Of a stretch of 64,000 nt of DNA, positions 37,630-49,294 are shown in pieces. A model generated the notes under the pieces. That model was given only the letters and a program-made list of their open reading frames with translations. It was not told where the DNA came from and made no database searches. Origin of the DNA: Alopecurus myosuroides (lineage: Eukaryota > Streptophyta > Magnoliopsida > Poales > Poaceae); NCBI GenBank assembly GCA_028641055.1, contig CM054062.1:140472682-140536681 (forward strand), in the 5' to 3' direction. Numbering within the stretch: position 1 is the stretch's first letter; every line of letters begins with the position of its first letter. Both the position numbers and the translations under genes were made by a program.

Positions 37630-37712
37630 TGGATGTATGTATACACTACAACATGTCTAAATACATCTATTTTTATATAAATGGAAGTCAACTATTTTGG
37701 GACGGTGGGAGT
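37630..37712. mobile_element. half of a Stowaway-like MITE
   Basis: ATACATCTATTTTTATATAAATGG is followed by TATTTTGGGACGGTGGGAGTA, the usual right terminal repeat of Stowaway elements. The matching left end was not found. The flanks (37270-37629 and 37713-38075) show nothing else recognisable. Confidence 0.45.
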
Positions 37713-38075
37713 AGATAAGTAAGTGGAGAGTGAACTTAGAGAAAGATTTAACCGATGCCTTAAAAATAAATCATCAAAAAAGTGATCACACATGGAAGCC
37801 TCTTTAAATCTTTTTCTTCTTCTTATATTTTGAAACAGAGGCAAAAGATTTGACTCATCGTTAATGAAGAGAACTGCCCAGATAATTTACGGAAAATTGG
37901 TCACTTCTTCCTTTCGACGAATAGCCCGGACAAGGACAACTTCTGGGCTAGCTAGCTAGTGCTAACAACCTAGGTACATCTCTGTATAGCAAGTCATGTA
38001 ATCCCGCGTATAGTCATGGATCAGATAGTTTTGATCTTATAATTTTGTTTTAAACAACCTACGTGAAGACCTATT

Positions 38076-38850
38076 TGTCGCGTGTCGAAACACGGACACC
38101 GGGAATAATCGACGTACAGCTCTTAGATTTGTTCGGCAGTGGGGCGCAGGACGAAACTGCCTCACCCCTCGATGACCCAAGACAACGGTGTGAAGAACGC
38201 GGACACAAGTTTTTTACCCAGGTTCAGACCATCTCGAGATGGACCCCTAAGTCCTGCATATCTGGTCTGGAATTATGGAGTGGTGAACGCGATTACAAAG
38301 TGGGCGGGTATTCCTGGTCGCCCTGAGACAATGTGTCTCCCAAGGCGACCCCCTGTTATAGATGTGGGTATCCCTTCCTGTTGCTCACTCTTTTTCTCTC
38401 TAGGTTACTTAGCATGGTCCCTCTCTCCTCTTTCCGGATGGTGCCTCCTTTTATGCTCAAGGGGCACCACACGTGTCCGGTTGCATGCACTCTGAGCGTG
38501 CAGACACGCGCTCGCCTTAGGAGACAGGTGGCGCGGACGCTTTGCCACAGGACGACAGATCCCCTGGGCTCTCCTGCCCTCTCGCCACGCCGTCACATTA
38601 CTCTAGTGCCCGCCTGCCTGATACCCATGCAAGAATCTGCGGCCCCAATGGCAACGTTTCGGGTGGGTTCCCGACATATACCCCTCCCCCGGGATACCGC
38701 CTCTCTTCGGCCAGGCCCGCTTGGCCCGTTGGTCGATCTCCCTGCTAGGTGGGCTCTCTTACACCTCAACTTCCGGCACCCCCGCGGGGGTGGTGTCGAC
38801 AGTAGCCCCCGGGCGTGGAGACGACAGCGTCGTCGCCTCGACTGCTAGGT
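38076..38850 (-). mobile_element. minus-strand gypsy LTR with polypurine tract, interrupted
   Basis: On the minus strand, GCCCGGGGGCTAC (complement of 38802-38814) is followed by TGTCGACACC at 38801, a classic polypurine tract and LTR start. The LTR runs down to TGTCGCGTG at 38076 (726 bp, TG...CA). Only 49 bp of interior survive before the family-A element begins at 38851. Confidence 0.7.
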
Positions 38851-40451
38851 GATACGTCATAAACGTATCCTTAATTTCTGATGTTCCATGTTATTTCCTA
38901 CATGTTTTCTATACACTTTATGACATTTTTATCGATTTCTGGGACTAACCTATTGACAAGATGCCATAGAACCAGTTCCCTGTTTTCTGCTATTTTTAGT
39001 TTCAGAAAAGTTGTTCTGGAAATATTCTCGGAATTGCAAAATTCGAAACCCGGAAGTCTTAGAATTCTCGAAGGTTCCACGGAGTCTCGAAGAGGCCCGG
39101 AGAGGGGCCACAGGGGGGCACACCATAGGGCGGCGCGCCCCCCGGCGCCGCCTGGGGGTGGTGTGGCCCCCTCGAGCGTCCACCGCCATCGCCCTTTCGT
39201 CTATATAATCCCCCCGATACGTGAACCCTAAAGATATACCACTTTTTCCCGAGAAACACCCGAGGCCGCCGTCATCGTCATCCTGAGACCGAGAGGGTTC
39301 TGGAGCTCTCGCCGGCACCCTGCCGGGAGGGGAATTCATCACCGGAGGGGTCTACACCGCCATGCCCTCCTCCGAAGTGATGCGTGAGTAGTTCATACCT
39401 GGACTACGGGTCCATAGCAGTAGCTAGATGGTTGTCTCCTCCACTTTATGGCTCATGTTTAGATCTCATGGGCTGCCCTACATGATCGAGATCATCTTTA
39501 TGTAATGCTACATGTTGTGTTTGCTAGGATTCGATGAATGTTGAATGCTATGTCTTATGATTATCAATCTATCATGTTATCTTCATGCATATGTTATTTA
39601 TGATTTTGCATGCTCTCCGTTATTAGTAGATGCTCTGGCCAAGTAGATGCTAGTAACTCCAAGAGGGAGTATTTATGCTCGATAGTGGGTTCATGCCTCC
39701 TTTGCATCCGTGCTCGAGTGACAGAAACGTGAAGGATAGAGAATGTGTTGTTGCCATTAGGGAAAAAACAACGGTGTTTACTTAGTTTACATTGTTTACA
39801 TTACACACTTTTCGTACTGCAATTATATGTTGCTTGCAACTTAATACCCAACGTTTGTTCGGATGATATTCAGAGGGTGGATTATTAGTCATAGACGCAG
39901 TTGGATGACGGTCTATGTATTTTGTTGTAATGCCCGCATGAATCGCATAGTAATGTTTATGTCTTGCATATGCACTACAGTGTAGCCTTCATTTCTTTCA
40001 ATTGCCCAGCTGTAATTTGTTCACCACACATGTTATTTATCTTCTATGGAGAGACACCTCTAGTGAATTGTGGACCCCGGTCCATTTTCCTCATACTGGT
40101 AATACATACACTGCTTCCACTGTTTTCACACTGCTTCCACTATTTTCATACTGATGTTACTGCTTTCATACTGTTCTCATATTGTTTTCCACACCATACG
40201 TTTAACCTCTTTGTGTTCAGAAAAACCGGTGAGATTGACAACCTCACTTCTTCGTTGGGGCAAATTGATTTGATTGTGTTGTGTAGGTTCCACGTTGCTG
40301 CTGGATCGCTAGTGCGCCCTGTCATCTCAGCTGCATCAACCTTCAGAGATTGCTTGTCCTCCTACTGGTCGATTCAACCTTGGTTTCTTTTCTAAGGGGA
40401 AACGTGTCGCTTCACTCTTCACAATCTTTCTCTTGGGGTTTACCAACATCA
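38851..40451 (+). repeat. 5' LTR, family A, full length (1601 bp)
   Basis: Starts TGATACGTCATAAACG and ends TTTACCAACATCA, giving TGAT...ATCA ends. The interior includes a TATA box and a leader rich in CCGAGGCCGCCGTC. Confidence 0.88.
39202..39208 (+). promoter_or_regulatory. TATA box of the family-A LTR
   Basis: TATATAA occurs 351 bp into the 5' LTR and is conserved at 45433-45439 in the 3' copy, followed by CCCCC and GAACCCTAAAG. It has mutated in the older copy at 10948-12490. Confidence 0.6.
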
Positions 40452-40651
40452 ACCATCAACAAGTTTTCTAGCGCCGTTGCCGGGGAGGAAGAGAATTTCT
40501 GCAAGGGGAGTCTCTCATTCCAATCTCTTTACTTTGTTTTAGTTTTTCTTAGTTTATTTTATTTTGTCTTGTTTGTTTCTCTTTATCAAAAACACAAAAA
40601 AATAGTTTCTATTCTAGCTGTAGTTTTCATCCTGTTTTTAATCTTGCTAAA

Positions 40652-42109
40652 ATGACTACTCCTGAGAACACTAAGTTGTGTGACTTTACTAGCACCAACA
40701 ACAATAATTTCATTAGCACACCTATTGCTTCACCTGCTCCTACTGCTGTTTTTTTATGAGATTAAGCCTACACTATTAAATCTTGTTATGAGAGAGCAAT
40801 TTTCTGGTGTTAGTACTGATGATGCTGCTGCCCATCTTAATAATTTTGTTGAACTATGTGAGATATAAAAATATAAAGATGTAGATGGAGATATTATTAA
40901 ACTAAAATTGTTTCATTTCTCTTTGAGAGAGAGCTAAAGAATGGTTGCTATCTTTGCCTAGAAATAGTATTGATTCTTGGACTAAGTGTAAATATGATTC
41001 CATTAGAAAATATTATCCTCCTGCTAAGATTATATCTTTAAGAAGCATCATTATAAATTTTAAGCAACTTGATAATGAGCATGTTGCTAAAGCTTGGGAA
41101 AGAATGAAATCTTTAGTAAAGAATTGTCCCACTCATGGACTGACTAGTTGGATGATCATCCAAACCTTTTATGCAGGACTGATTTTTTTTCAAGAAACCT
41201 TATGGATTCAGCTGCTGGAGAAACCTTTATGTCCATGACCTTGGGGGAAGCAACAAAGCTTCTTGATAATATGATGTAAATTATTCTGAATGGCACACTT
41301 AGAGAGCTACAACTGGTAAGAAGGTAAATTTTGTTGAGGAAACCTCCTCTTTGAGTGATAGACTTGATGGTATTATGTCTATGCTTGTCAATGGCCATGC
41401 TCCTATTGATCCAAAAAAAATTCCTTTAGCCTCTTTGGTTGCTCAAGAAGAGCATGTTGATGTGAACTTCATTAAAAATAATAATTTCAACAACAATGCT
41501 TATAGGAATAATTTTGGTAGCAATAATTATAGACCATATCCTCCTACTAATAATACTTATGGTAATTCCTACAATAGCAACAAAAGTGTACCATCTGATC
41601 TTGAGAACATGCTTAAGAATTTTATCAGTACACAAACTGCTTTTAATAAATCTGTTGAGGAAAATTTTGGCAAAATTGATGTTCTTGCTTCTATGGCTGA
41701 TAGCCTTACTCTTGATGTTGATTTTCTGAAACTAAAAGTTATGAATCATGGTGTTAAAGAAAGCAAAACCTTGAATGCCATCCAAATTCGAATTGATGAT
41801 AATGTTAGGATGTTAGCTGAATTGCATGCTAGATGGGAAAGAGAAGATGAAATAGCTAGAAAGAATAATATAGCTAATGTTTGCACCATTACCACCACTA
41901 GTAAAACTAAAGCCTCTCATGTTAGTAAACCTTCTACTATCAATGGTAAAGTAATTGGTATTCCCAATATTCCCACTTCTGCTATTAAAAATGCAAAATT
42001 GCCTAAAACTGTTAAAAATGCTCCCGATAATAGTGCTGAAATTTTTAGAAACATGGGAGACAATGGTCCCATTACCTTTGATAAAAATGATCTTGACTTT
42101 GATGATTGA
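40652..42109 (+). pseudogene. gag of the family-A element (Retrotrans_gag type)
   Basis: The ATG at 40652 lies 200 bp after the LTR. The core at 40770-41240 has the gag pattern of an amphipathic LNNFVELCE segment, FHFSLRE, RAKEWLLSLP-type residues, the SWTKCKYDSIRKYYP segment and WERMKSLVKNCPTHG. An Asn-rich stretch follows at 41470-41590, and then a coiled-coil-like region to 42109. Frame changes near 40755, 40930 and 41240-41340, plus stops, disable it. Confidence 0.8.
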
Positions 42110-42121
42110 AATATAAATGAA

Positions 42122-42725
42122 GTGATTAAGTTACTACAAAATCTTGCTAGTTGTCCTAATGCTAGTGCTATGAATATGGCTTGCACAAAACATATTACTA
42201 ATGTTCTCATGCAAATTAGAGAGGATGAATTAAGATGCGAAGCCTCTATCCCTAGGAAGCTAGATGATGGTTGGGAACCCATTATTAAAATGAAAGTGAA
42301 TGGTTTTGATTGCAATGCTCTATGTGATCATGGTGCTAGTATCTCTGTTATGCCCAAGAGACTTTATGATATTCTTAATTTGCCACCTTTGGAACCGTGT
42401 TATTTGGATGTTCGTCTTATTGATAATGTTAGGAAGAAACCTTTGGGGAGAGTTGATGATGTTCTTATCATGGTTAATAATAATCTTGTCCCCGTTGATT
42501 TTGTTGTTTGAATATTGAATGCAATTCTTCTTGTCCAATTGTTTTGAAAGACCTTTGCTTAGAACTGTTGGTGCTGTTATTGATATGAAAGAAGAGAATA
42601 TTAGATTTCAATTCCCACTCAAGAAAGGTATGGAACATTTTCCTAGAAAGATAATGAAGTTGCCTTTTGATTCTATTATTCGAAAAAATTATGATTTGGA
42701 TGCTTCTTCACTTGGAAACACGTGA
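42122..42725 (+). pseudogene. retropepsin-like protease of the family-A element
   Basis: A reading frame in phase with the end of gag contains ALCDHGASISVMPKRLYD, a retropepsin flap-and-active-site pattern with D-x-G-A retained (His replaces the more common Leu). A frameshift near 42510 moves the rest (VLKRPLLRTVGAVIDMKEENI) to another frame, and the trace ends near 42725. No reverse transcriptase follows. Confidence 0.75.
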
Positions 42726-45088
42726 ATCCACTTTTCTGGGCCTAGCTAAAAGGCATTAAAGAAAAGCACTTCTTGGGAGATGACCCATGGTTTTATTTTT
42801 TGCTTTGTTTTTTCTTTTTTTCTTTGAGTCAAGGGGTTGTATACTTCTGTAACAACCCCTTTGTATCTTTATTTTCATGTTTTAGTTGTGCCATGTAAAG
42901 TTTCTGACGAGAGTTGGAGTTGGTTTTGGATTTCTGCGCAGGAAACAGATTTCTCCTGTCCACCGTAAAAAATCGTATAATTCACAGAAAATCATAATGA
43001 CCTCAAATTTTTTATGCTTATTCCACATCTAATTCCGCAACTTTTTTGTTCTTCAAGTTTTTCGATCTGAGCAACATAAGTGCCCCGAAAAATTCGTCTT
43101 TACAGATTGTTCTGGCTTTGGAAGATTCTGCCATTTGTCTTGCATTTGCGCTTTTGCGATGTCAAGTGGATTTCTTTGCTTCGTGAAACATCAGTTCTTG
43201 TATATAATGTTTAAAAGTATCAATATCACTTGTTTCCATACAGAACCCATGGATTTTTTTTATTGTTGCACTAACCCTCTAATGTGAATTACTCTTTGAG
43301 TGTGGTGTGAAGGAAGTTTTCAAGGGTCAAGAGAAGAGGGTGATATAATGTGATCAAGAAGAGTGCAAAGGAAAAGCTTGGGGATGCCCTCGTGGTTCAT
43401 TCAAGAAAATTTTAAGAATACTCAAGCATCTAAGCTTGGGGATGCCTTTTCATCAACAATTTATCAGGTCACTTGTAGTGAAACTATATTTTTATTCGGT
43501 CACATCATATGAAAATTACTTGGAGCGTCTTTTATTTTTCGTTCAGTTTTCTTTTGTTTTCCTTGCTCCAATAATATCGTTGAACCCTAGCATTCTTTTT
43601 TTTTGGGAGAGAGACACGCTCTGCTTTTTCGTTTGAATACTCGTTATGCTCGTATTCTTAGTTTTTCTTCTAGCTGCTGCAAAATTCCTGTTTAGCTCTT
43701 GTTTTCATTGCATCTCTTATTCAGAGCTGTTAGTTTTAGTAAAGTTATGTGAGTACTCTCATGTTTTCTTGTTGTATCATTTAGAGAGTTTTTGTTAGAG
43801 CATATTTTGTATGGTGCTTGTTGGGAAAAAACTGCTGCTTGTAGTAGAATTTATAACAGTGCAAATAGAAACTTGTATAGACTGTGGCTAGACTTTTTCA
43901 TATCATGCTAGATGTTATTTTAATTCTAAATCCTAGTGGTTATTTAGTATCATGATTTGTCACAAATAGCTAAGAGTTTTTAATGTTCCATTGATAGAAT
44001 CATGAGTTGTTCTTGCCATATTGAAGCATAACTTTATGGTGTTCTCCTTTGAATGTTTTATTTGGTTGACTTGGTGCATGCTCACACCATATTTATGACT
44101 ACGAGCCAGGAACTTATAGCCTCTATGATCATTTAGTTTTTGAACTTGTGGTGCCACTTATGCTTTGATTAATGATGTTTTTATCTCTATGCATGATTAT
44201 CTCTTGATTTGTCGCTCCCAGTATTTTGCTAGCCTCCACCTGTACTGAGTATGAGCTCTACTCGTGCATCCAACTCCCAAAAACCAAAATTTTCCCAATA
44301 TGTCCACCATACGTACCTACATGTGGTATTTAACCGCCACTCCAAAGTAAATTGCTCATGTGTTACCTTTAAAACTTTCAAAATTACTCCTGTTTTGTGC
44401 TACTGTTTTAGCTCACAAGGACGTCAATAGAGAATCTTTATCTCACTTGTTGATTGTACTTTCACACCCTGGACTAGTGACTTCATCCGCTTATCCAATT
44501 GATAGAAGATCTGGCAGCGGGGTGCCCAACCCCAAATCAATAAAAACAAATTCTCTTCACTATTTTTGCCCCTGATTTATCAGTCAAAGCATAATTGTGT
44601 AAACAAAAGAGAAAGAGTGATGACCTTCTACCCAGATGCGTACTTAAATGGGAACCGATCTTGTGAAGTCTTGTTGGTTTGCGACGTATTGTATTTTCTG
44701 TTTACCATTCGTTGACATAAGCATACACATCTCTCTTAAAAATGTTTTCAATACCTCTGTTTAATAAAATAAAAACCTCTAGCACATGAGTGATTCCTGC
44801 TTCCCTCTGTAAAGAGCCTTTCTTTTACTTTTATGTTGAGTCTCCATCTTGTAACTTTATGCACAGTTGAGAGAGCATAGTTGTTACTTCTCGTGATGCA
44901 AGGTGATTGCTATGCTTTATTGTTAAAATTTTATTTATCATGCTTGTGTTGAAGTTCTATGATCTCAGCTTACATATGCTTTTACATTATTGATGATCAA
45001 GTTTATGTTGGTAGCATGTCACCTCAGAAATTTTGTGTTTTTATCGTTTGCCTACTCGAGGACGAGTAGGAACTAAGCTTGGAGATGT
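42726..45088 (+). other. non-coding 3' interior of the family-A element
   Basis: AT-rich sequence with no ORF of note. It has short similarity in opposite orientation to the interior of the family-B element (for example the AAAGGCATTAAAGAAAAG and TTGGGGATGCC motifs near 42748 and 43439, against 15950 and 15255), so families A and B are related. It ends in the polypurine-type tract before 45089. Confidence 0.65.
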
Positions 45089-45626
45089 TGATACGTCATA
45101 AACGTATCCTTAATTTCTGATGTTCCATGTTATTTTCTTATTATTTCCTACATGTTTTCTATAGATTTTATGTCATTTTTATCGATTTCCAGGACTAACC
45201 TATTGACAAGATGCCACAGAGCCAGTTCCCTGTTTTCTGCTATTTTTAGTTTCAGAAAAGTTGTTCTGGACGGAATTGGAAAATTCGAAGCCCGGAAGTC
45301 TTAGAATTCCCGAAGGTTCCATAGAGTCCCGAAGAGGGGCCACAGGGGGGCACACCATAGGGCGGCGCGCCCCCGGCTGCGCCTGGGGGTGGTGTGGGCC
45401 CCTCGGGCATCCACCGCCATCGCCCTTTCGCCTATATAATCCCCCTGATACGTGAACCCTAAAGATATACCACTTTTTCCCGAGAAACACCCGAGGCCGC
45501 CGTCATCGTCATCCCGAGATCGGGAGGGTTCTCGAGCTCCCCTTGGCACCTTGCCGGGAGGGGAATTCATCACCGGAGGGGTCTACACCACCTTGCCCTC
45601 CACCAAAGTGATGCATGAGTAGTTCA
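45089..45626 (+). repeat. 3' LTR of the family-A element, left portion
   Basis: Aligns with 38851-39396 of the 5' LTR, with a small deletion after TTGTTCTGGA. It stops at AGTAGTTCA, where the minus-strand element begins with TGATGAAGGG. Confidence 0.85.
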
Positions 45627-47325
45627 TGATGAAGGGTTGACCTCCTAGGGTGGCCCGATCTTCACGAATTGACCAAAAACAGGAAGAACGAACGATGAAC
45701 ATGAAGAACACGAATGGGATCGAGGGGAAATCGGGGGAAGAATCAAGGGGGGAAACGCGGGGAAACTCAAGGGAGATAACTAGCGGGAACTGAAGAATCC
45801 ATATCCACCGTCAACTAACCCTGAGGGCCGCCTACGGAACGATCGATCCAACTGAACTCACCTTGATTGAAACCGCTTCACACCCGTGGCCGGTCCACGA
45901 CGCCAATAGAACCTCAAGGATCCCAAGGGGACAGGATAGTTAATTGAGGTGAATCTTGATACGATCCTAGATACACATCATAGGAGTAGCCTCACAAGAG
46001 GGATACAAGGGCAAAGCCCGAAGTTCTCAAATCATCCCTATATAACCCTAGATCTATCCACCGGAGTCCCTTATATAGCCTAGGAGGGTAGGTGGGGTGA
46101 AAAGGGGCATCTTCTTCATGTTTGGGCGTAGCAGCAGGGGGGCCGGCCCCTGAGGCCGGGGTGGGAGCTGGGGCGCCCCCTGGCACGCCGACCTAAGGCT
46201 GGGGTGGAGAGGAGACCAGGCCGGCCTGAGGCCGGGGTGGAGGTCGGGTCCTTTCGAGGGGGGCAACCTGGGATCAGGGGGAGCCGGTCTGAGGCCAGGG
46301 TGGAGGCTGGATCCTTCTGTTGGGGGTCCGGCCTTGAGATGGGAGGGTGCCGGCCTGGCCGGGGGTTGAGGCCGGGTCCCCTGTTTCTCCCCTTTCTCCC
46401 TCCTCTCTTCTTCGTTCTCGATGCCGTCTTCTTCCCCTTCCTTCCTAGCTTCTTGACCATCGTCTTGGGCATGTTCTTGAGCATCACGGGCATCGTCTTG
46501 GGCTCCATGATGTGATCCAACCTAGGAATGAAGAGGGGAATTTCATGAGGTAGCGCACCATTAACCAAGTCACCGAAAGCATAGATAGATAGGTGTGAGT
46601 TCATCTTGTCCGGTAGCGATGTATGGCTTGGTGGAATGGGGTGGGCTGCATCATCTCCCCCCCTTAGAAAAGAGTTGCCCTCGACTCTTGGTCCATCTTT
46701 CATGAGCGGAATAAGGTATGTTGATGACGAATATGTCGTTGAAGTTGAGCCGCTTGTCGAAGGTCATGCCACGGTAGGCTCGGAGTGGTGGTAGTCCAAA
46801 TGCGATGACGATGTTGAAATGGTATGCATTGGTTGGGTGATGAAGATCTTGAAAGGCGGTGTAGTCGTTGAAGTTGAGCCTCTTATCGAAGGTCATGCCA
46901 AGGTGTGCTCGTGGCGGGTGTAGTACAAAGGCGATGACGATCTTGACATGGTCCTCATTGGATGGTCGAGGAAGATCTTGAAAAGCGTTGTAGTCGTTGT
47001 CGAAGAGCTCAAGAGGTGGTGGCTCCATTGCTTGCGGGAACGGTAGAGTGTAGATGAACTTGACGTATTGGTTGCATGCCACTCCATTGCTTGCATTGTT
47101 GTTGATTCGCTTGTCGAAGTCCATGTACATGTTGGCGGTTGGTATGTAGTCGTGGTGTTCATTGTCATTGACGCGTTTGTCAAACTCTAAGTACATCTTG
47201 ACGTGTGGGATGTAGACGGAGAAGTCGTGGTCGTGGATGCTCTTGTCGAACTCCAAGTACATCCTGACATGTGGGATGTAGGCGTAGAAGGCGTTGTCGT
47301 TGATGCACTTGTCAAACTCCATGCA
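45627..47325 (-). repeat. 3' LTR of the nested minus-strand element (shared part)
   Basis: On the minus strand it ends CCCTTCATCA at 45627. It is alignable with 57827-59567 up to the 66-bp repeats. The true start may lie further right (toward 47850), but the partner LTR is truncated there, so the boundary cannot be fixed. Confidence 0.75.
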
Positions 47326-47841
47326 TATCGTGACATGTGGGATGTAGGCGTAGAAGGCATTGTCGTTGACGTGCTTGTCGTACTCCATGCACATGTTGAC
47401 ATGTGGTATGTAGGCATAGAAGTCGTTGTCGTTGACGTGCTTGTCGTACTCCATGCACATGTTGACATGTGGTATGTAGGCATAGAAGTCGTTGTCGTTG
47501 ACGTGCTTGTCGTACTCCATGCACATCTTGACATGTGGTATGTAGGCGTAGAAGGCGTAGTCGTTGACGTGCTTGGGGAGTGCCGTGTAGATCTTGACTT
47601 GAGGGACGTGGATGGAGAATGCATTGTCGTGGATGCACTTTTCAAACTCCATGTGGATCATGACGAGCGGGATGTACTCCTTCCAAATCTTCAAGTCGGT
47701 GTTGACGTTCATGCGTTGTGGAGAGCCATGTATGGTGAATAGTCCATGAGGTTTGGCATGCTTGATAGAGTCACCCAATTTCTGCAAAAGAGACAACAAA
47801 GATGGAGAAATAGTTGGTAAGCCGTTAGTGTCAATAAGCAC
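46651..47841 (-). CDS. 22-residue-repeat ORF at the 3' end of the nested element
   Basis: 396 codons with no stop. The first 60 residues include LLQKLGDSIKHAKPHGL and IHGSPQRMNV. Residues about 60-250 are tandem 22-residue units with a Tyr-Ile-Pro-His-Val centre, a Met-Tyr/Cys-hydrophobic-Glu/Tyr-Phe/Tyr-Asp-Lys step and a Val/Ile-Asn-Asp-Asn end. Residues 270-390 contain longer repeats (FDKRLNFND, FQDL). It seems to continue the gag frame upstream through a one-base shift near 47850. No known domain was recognised. An open frame this long in an otherwise decayed element is unusual and may reflect the 66-bp unit itself lacking stops. The second LTR has the same region broken by a stop near 59320. 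Confidence 0.55.
   Translation of the reverse strand: MLIDTNGLPTISPSLLSLLQKLGDSIKHAKPHGLFTIHGSPQRMNVNTDLKIWKEYIPLVMIHMEFEKCIHDNAFSIHVPQVKIYTALPKHVNDYAFYAYIPHVKMCMEYDKHVNDNDFYAYIPHVNMCMEYDKHVNDNDFYAYIPHVNMCMEYDKHVNDNAFYAYIPHVTICMEFDKCINDNAFYAYIPHVRMYLEFDKSIHDHDFSVYIPHVKMYLEFDKRVNDNEHHDYIPTANMYMDFDKRINNNASNGVACNQYVKFIYTLPFPQAMEPPPLELFDNDYNAFQDLPRPSNEDHVKIVIAFVLHPPRAHLGMTFDKRLNFNDYTAFQDLHHPTNAYHFNIVIAFGLPPLRAYRGMTFDKRLNFNDIFVINIPYSAHERWTKSRGQLFSKGGR
47134..47727. repeat. 66-bp tandem repeat array (about 9 units)
   Basis: GACATGTGG or its variants recur at 47200, 47266, 47332, 47398, 47464, 47530, 47596 and 47662, a strict 66-bp period that keeps the reading frame (22 codons). The units at 47332-47530 are nearly identical and the outer ones diverge, as expected from recent expansion in the middle. 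Confidence 0.92.
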
Positions 47842-48473
47842 AAAGGGGTTTTGCTCTCAGCTCTCATCTCACTATTGGTGGCTATCATGGCGATGCCGCT
47901 AAGAATACTCATGCTTTTTCCACTCATGATGGGCTTGTGGCTCTCACTCATGGAAAGGTGGATCGCTCTCTCACCACTCATCTCACTAGAAGCTTGAGAG
48001 GGGACACTAGAAGGCTCCAAAGTCTTGGCACTTGATGTGTGCGGGTTTGTGGAAGTCGTTGCATTGCTTGAAGTCGGTAGTGTCATGGCATGTGGAGAGG
48101 AGGACTTGATCATCTCGTCTCTTGGGTTGATCTCCAAGTGTGTAATGTTGGGTTTGCTTGGAGGAGGAGGTAGGGTCATGGCTTGCGTAGAAGAAGGCTC
48201 CATCATCTCCGTGATGTGGTAGTGTAAGCCATGCCTTGTAGTATCCTCGAGTGGTTGATGATGATCACGATGATATCCTTGGCTAGAATGGTGGCTTGAG
48301 CGTGTCCTTGTGTAGGTTGGAATGAGGTTCTTGGAAGTAAAGTGGAGGGTGTCACCAAATTCTTCGCTACCTCCATCAATGATATATGTGCCATTGACGT
48401 CGGCTCTAGAGAGTTTTCATCGTTGGTCATGTTCATCTTGAGGAGAGTTGGTAAGAGCTCGTGTCACCACTCG

Positions 48474-49034
48474 TTATGAATTCTTGTCCTCATTGCAATA
48501 GAAGCTTTTGTCACCATTTGTTGGCATGTCCAAGGCATAGTATTGGCCTTCACTCATGGAGTCACAGTCACTATCTTTGTTGGCACTCATGAGCAACTTT
48601 TTGGAACACTGGAAGGACTTGTGTCCATTTCCACCACATGTGAAGCAACGACTTGTGCTCGATTTTAGTTGAGGATCCTTAGAGGTGGTGGTAGGAGACT
48701 CTTGTTCTTTGAATGGTTCTGTAGCGTTGTTGATAGCATTGGAAGCTCTAGAGGCGCTCTTGTTGATAGACGAAGTTGTTACTTGTGTCATTGGAGACGA
48801 AGGAGAATGCCTTGGAGAGGTTGGCAAGGGATGAGGCTCTTTCACAATGTCACATGCATCAACGTCTTCATCATAGAGTGGTGGAGTGGTATCCTCATGC
48901 ACATGGTGATGTCGATCTTGTGTCATGGGAGGAATAACTTCGCACTCTTGATGTTGTTGTTGTGCTTGTGGCGATGAGGGAATCTCATGCTCTTGATCAT
49001 GAAGGTCATAGTCCTTCCTCATAGGATGTCGCAC
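48474..49034 (-). pseudogene. C-terminal gag part with CCHC zinc knuckle
   Basis: Minus-strand reading shows a His/Gln/Pro/Ser-rich linker, then CFTCGGNGHKSFQC (CX2CX4HX4C) and a short acidic tail ending EDKNS. This is a retroviral-type nucleocapsid knuckle. It is separated from the N-terminal gag by the insertion at 49295-55361. Downstream (48436-47860) the frame continues in broken Ser/Thr/Pro-rich pieces. Confidence 0.75.
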
Positions 49035-49294
49035 ATGGGGGGTGTGTAACGGTGGTGATGAAGTGAATCTCGCCTCGTGTCGCGAAGAAGGGATATGATC
49101 ATGAAATATATGGCGATGTAGGCCTTGCTCATGTGCTTATCATGAAGTCCGTAGTCCTTCCTCAAAGTATGTCGCACATGGAGGTTGTGGTTGGGTGTTG
49201 GTGGTGAAGTGTCTCTTTCCTCTTGCCTCGATGAAGTAGTCGTATCATAGTGTCCATGGCGAGGATGTTCTTGATCCTTGTCGATGGCGGGGTG

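Larger units (their letters stand above)
38851..45626 (+). mobile_element. family-A LTR element with gag and protease only
   Basis: It has a 5' LTR (38851-40451), a leader with GCGCCGTTGCCGGGGAGG just after it, gag and protease remnants, then 2.36 kb without coding, a polypurine-type tract (AAGCTTGGAGATGT) and the first 538 bp of the 3' LTR. No reverse transcriptase, RNase H or integrase could be found, so mobilisation would need enzymes in trans. The 3' LTR is interrupted at 45626 by the minus-strand element. Confidence 0.85.

Noticed and set aside
47203..47742. Plus-strand 179-codon Val/Asp-rich ORF
   Set aside because: It is the opposite-strand reading of the 66-bp array. The 66-bp unit lacks stops in several frames, so openness there is not evidence of coding.
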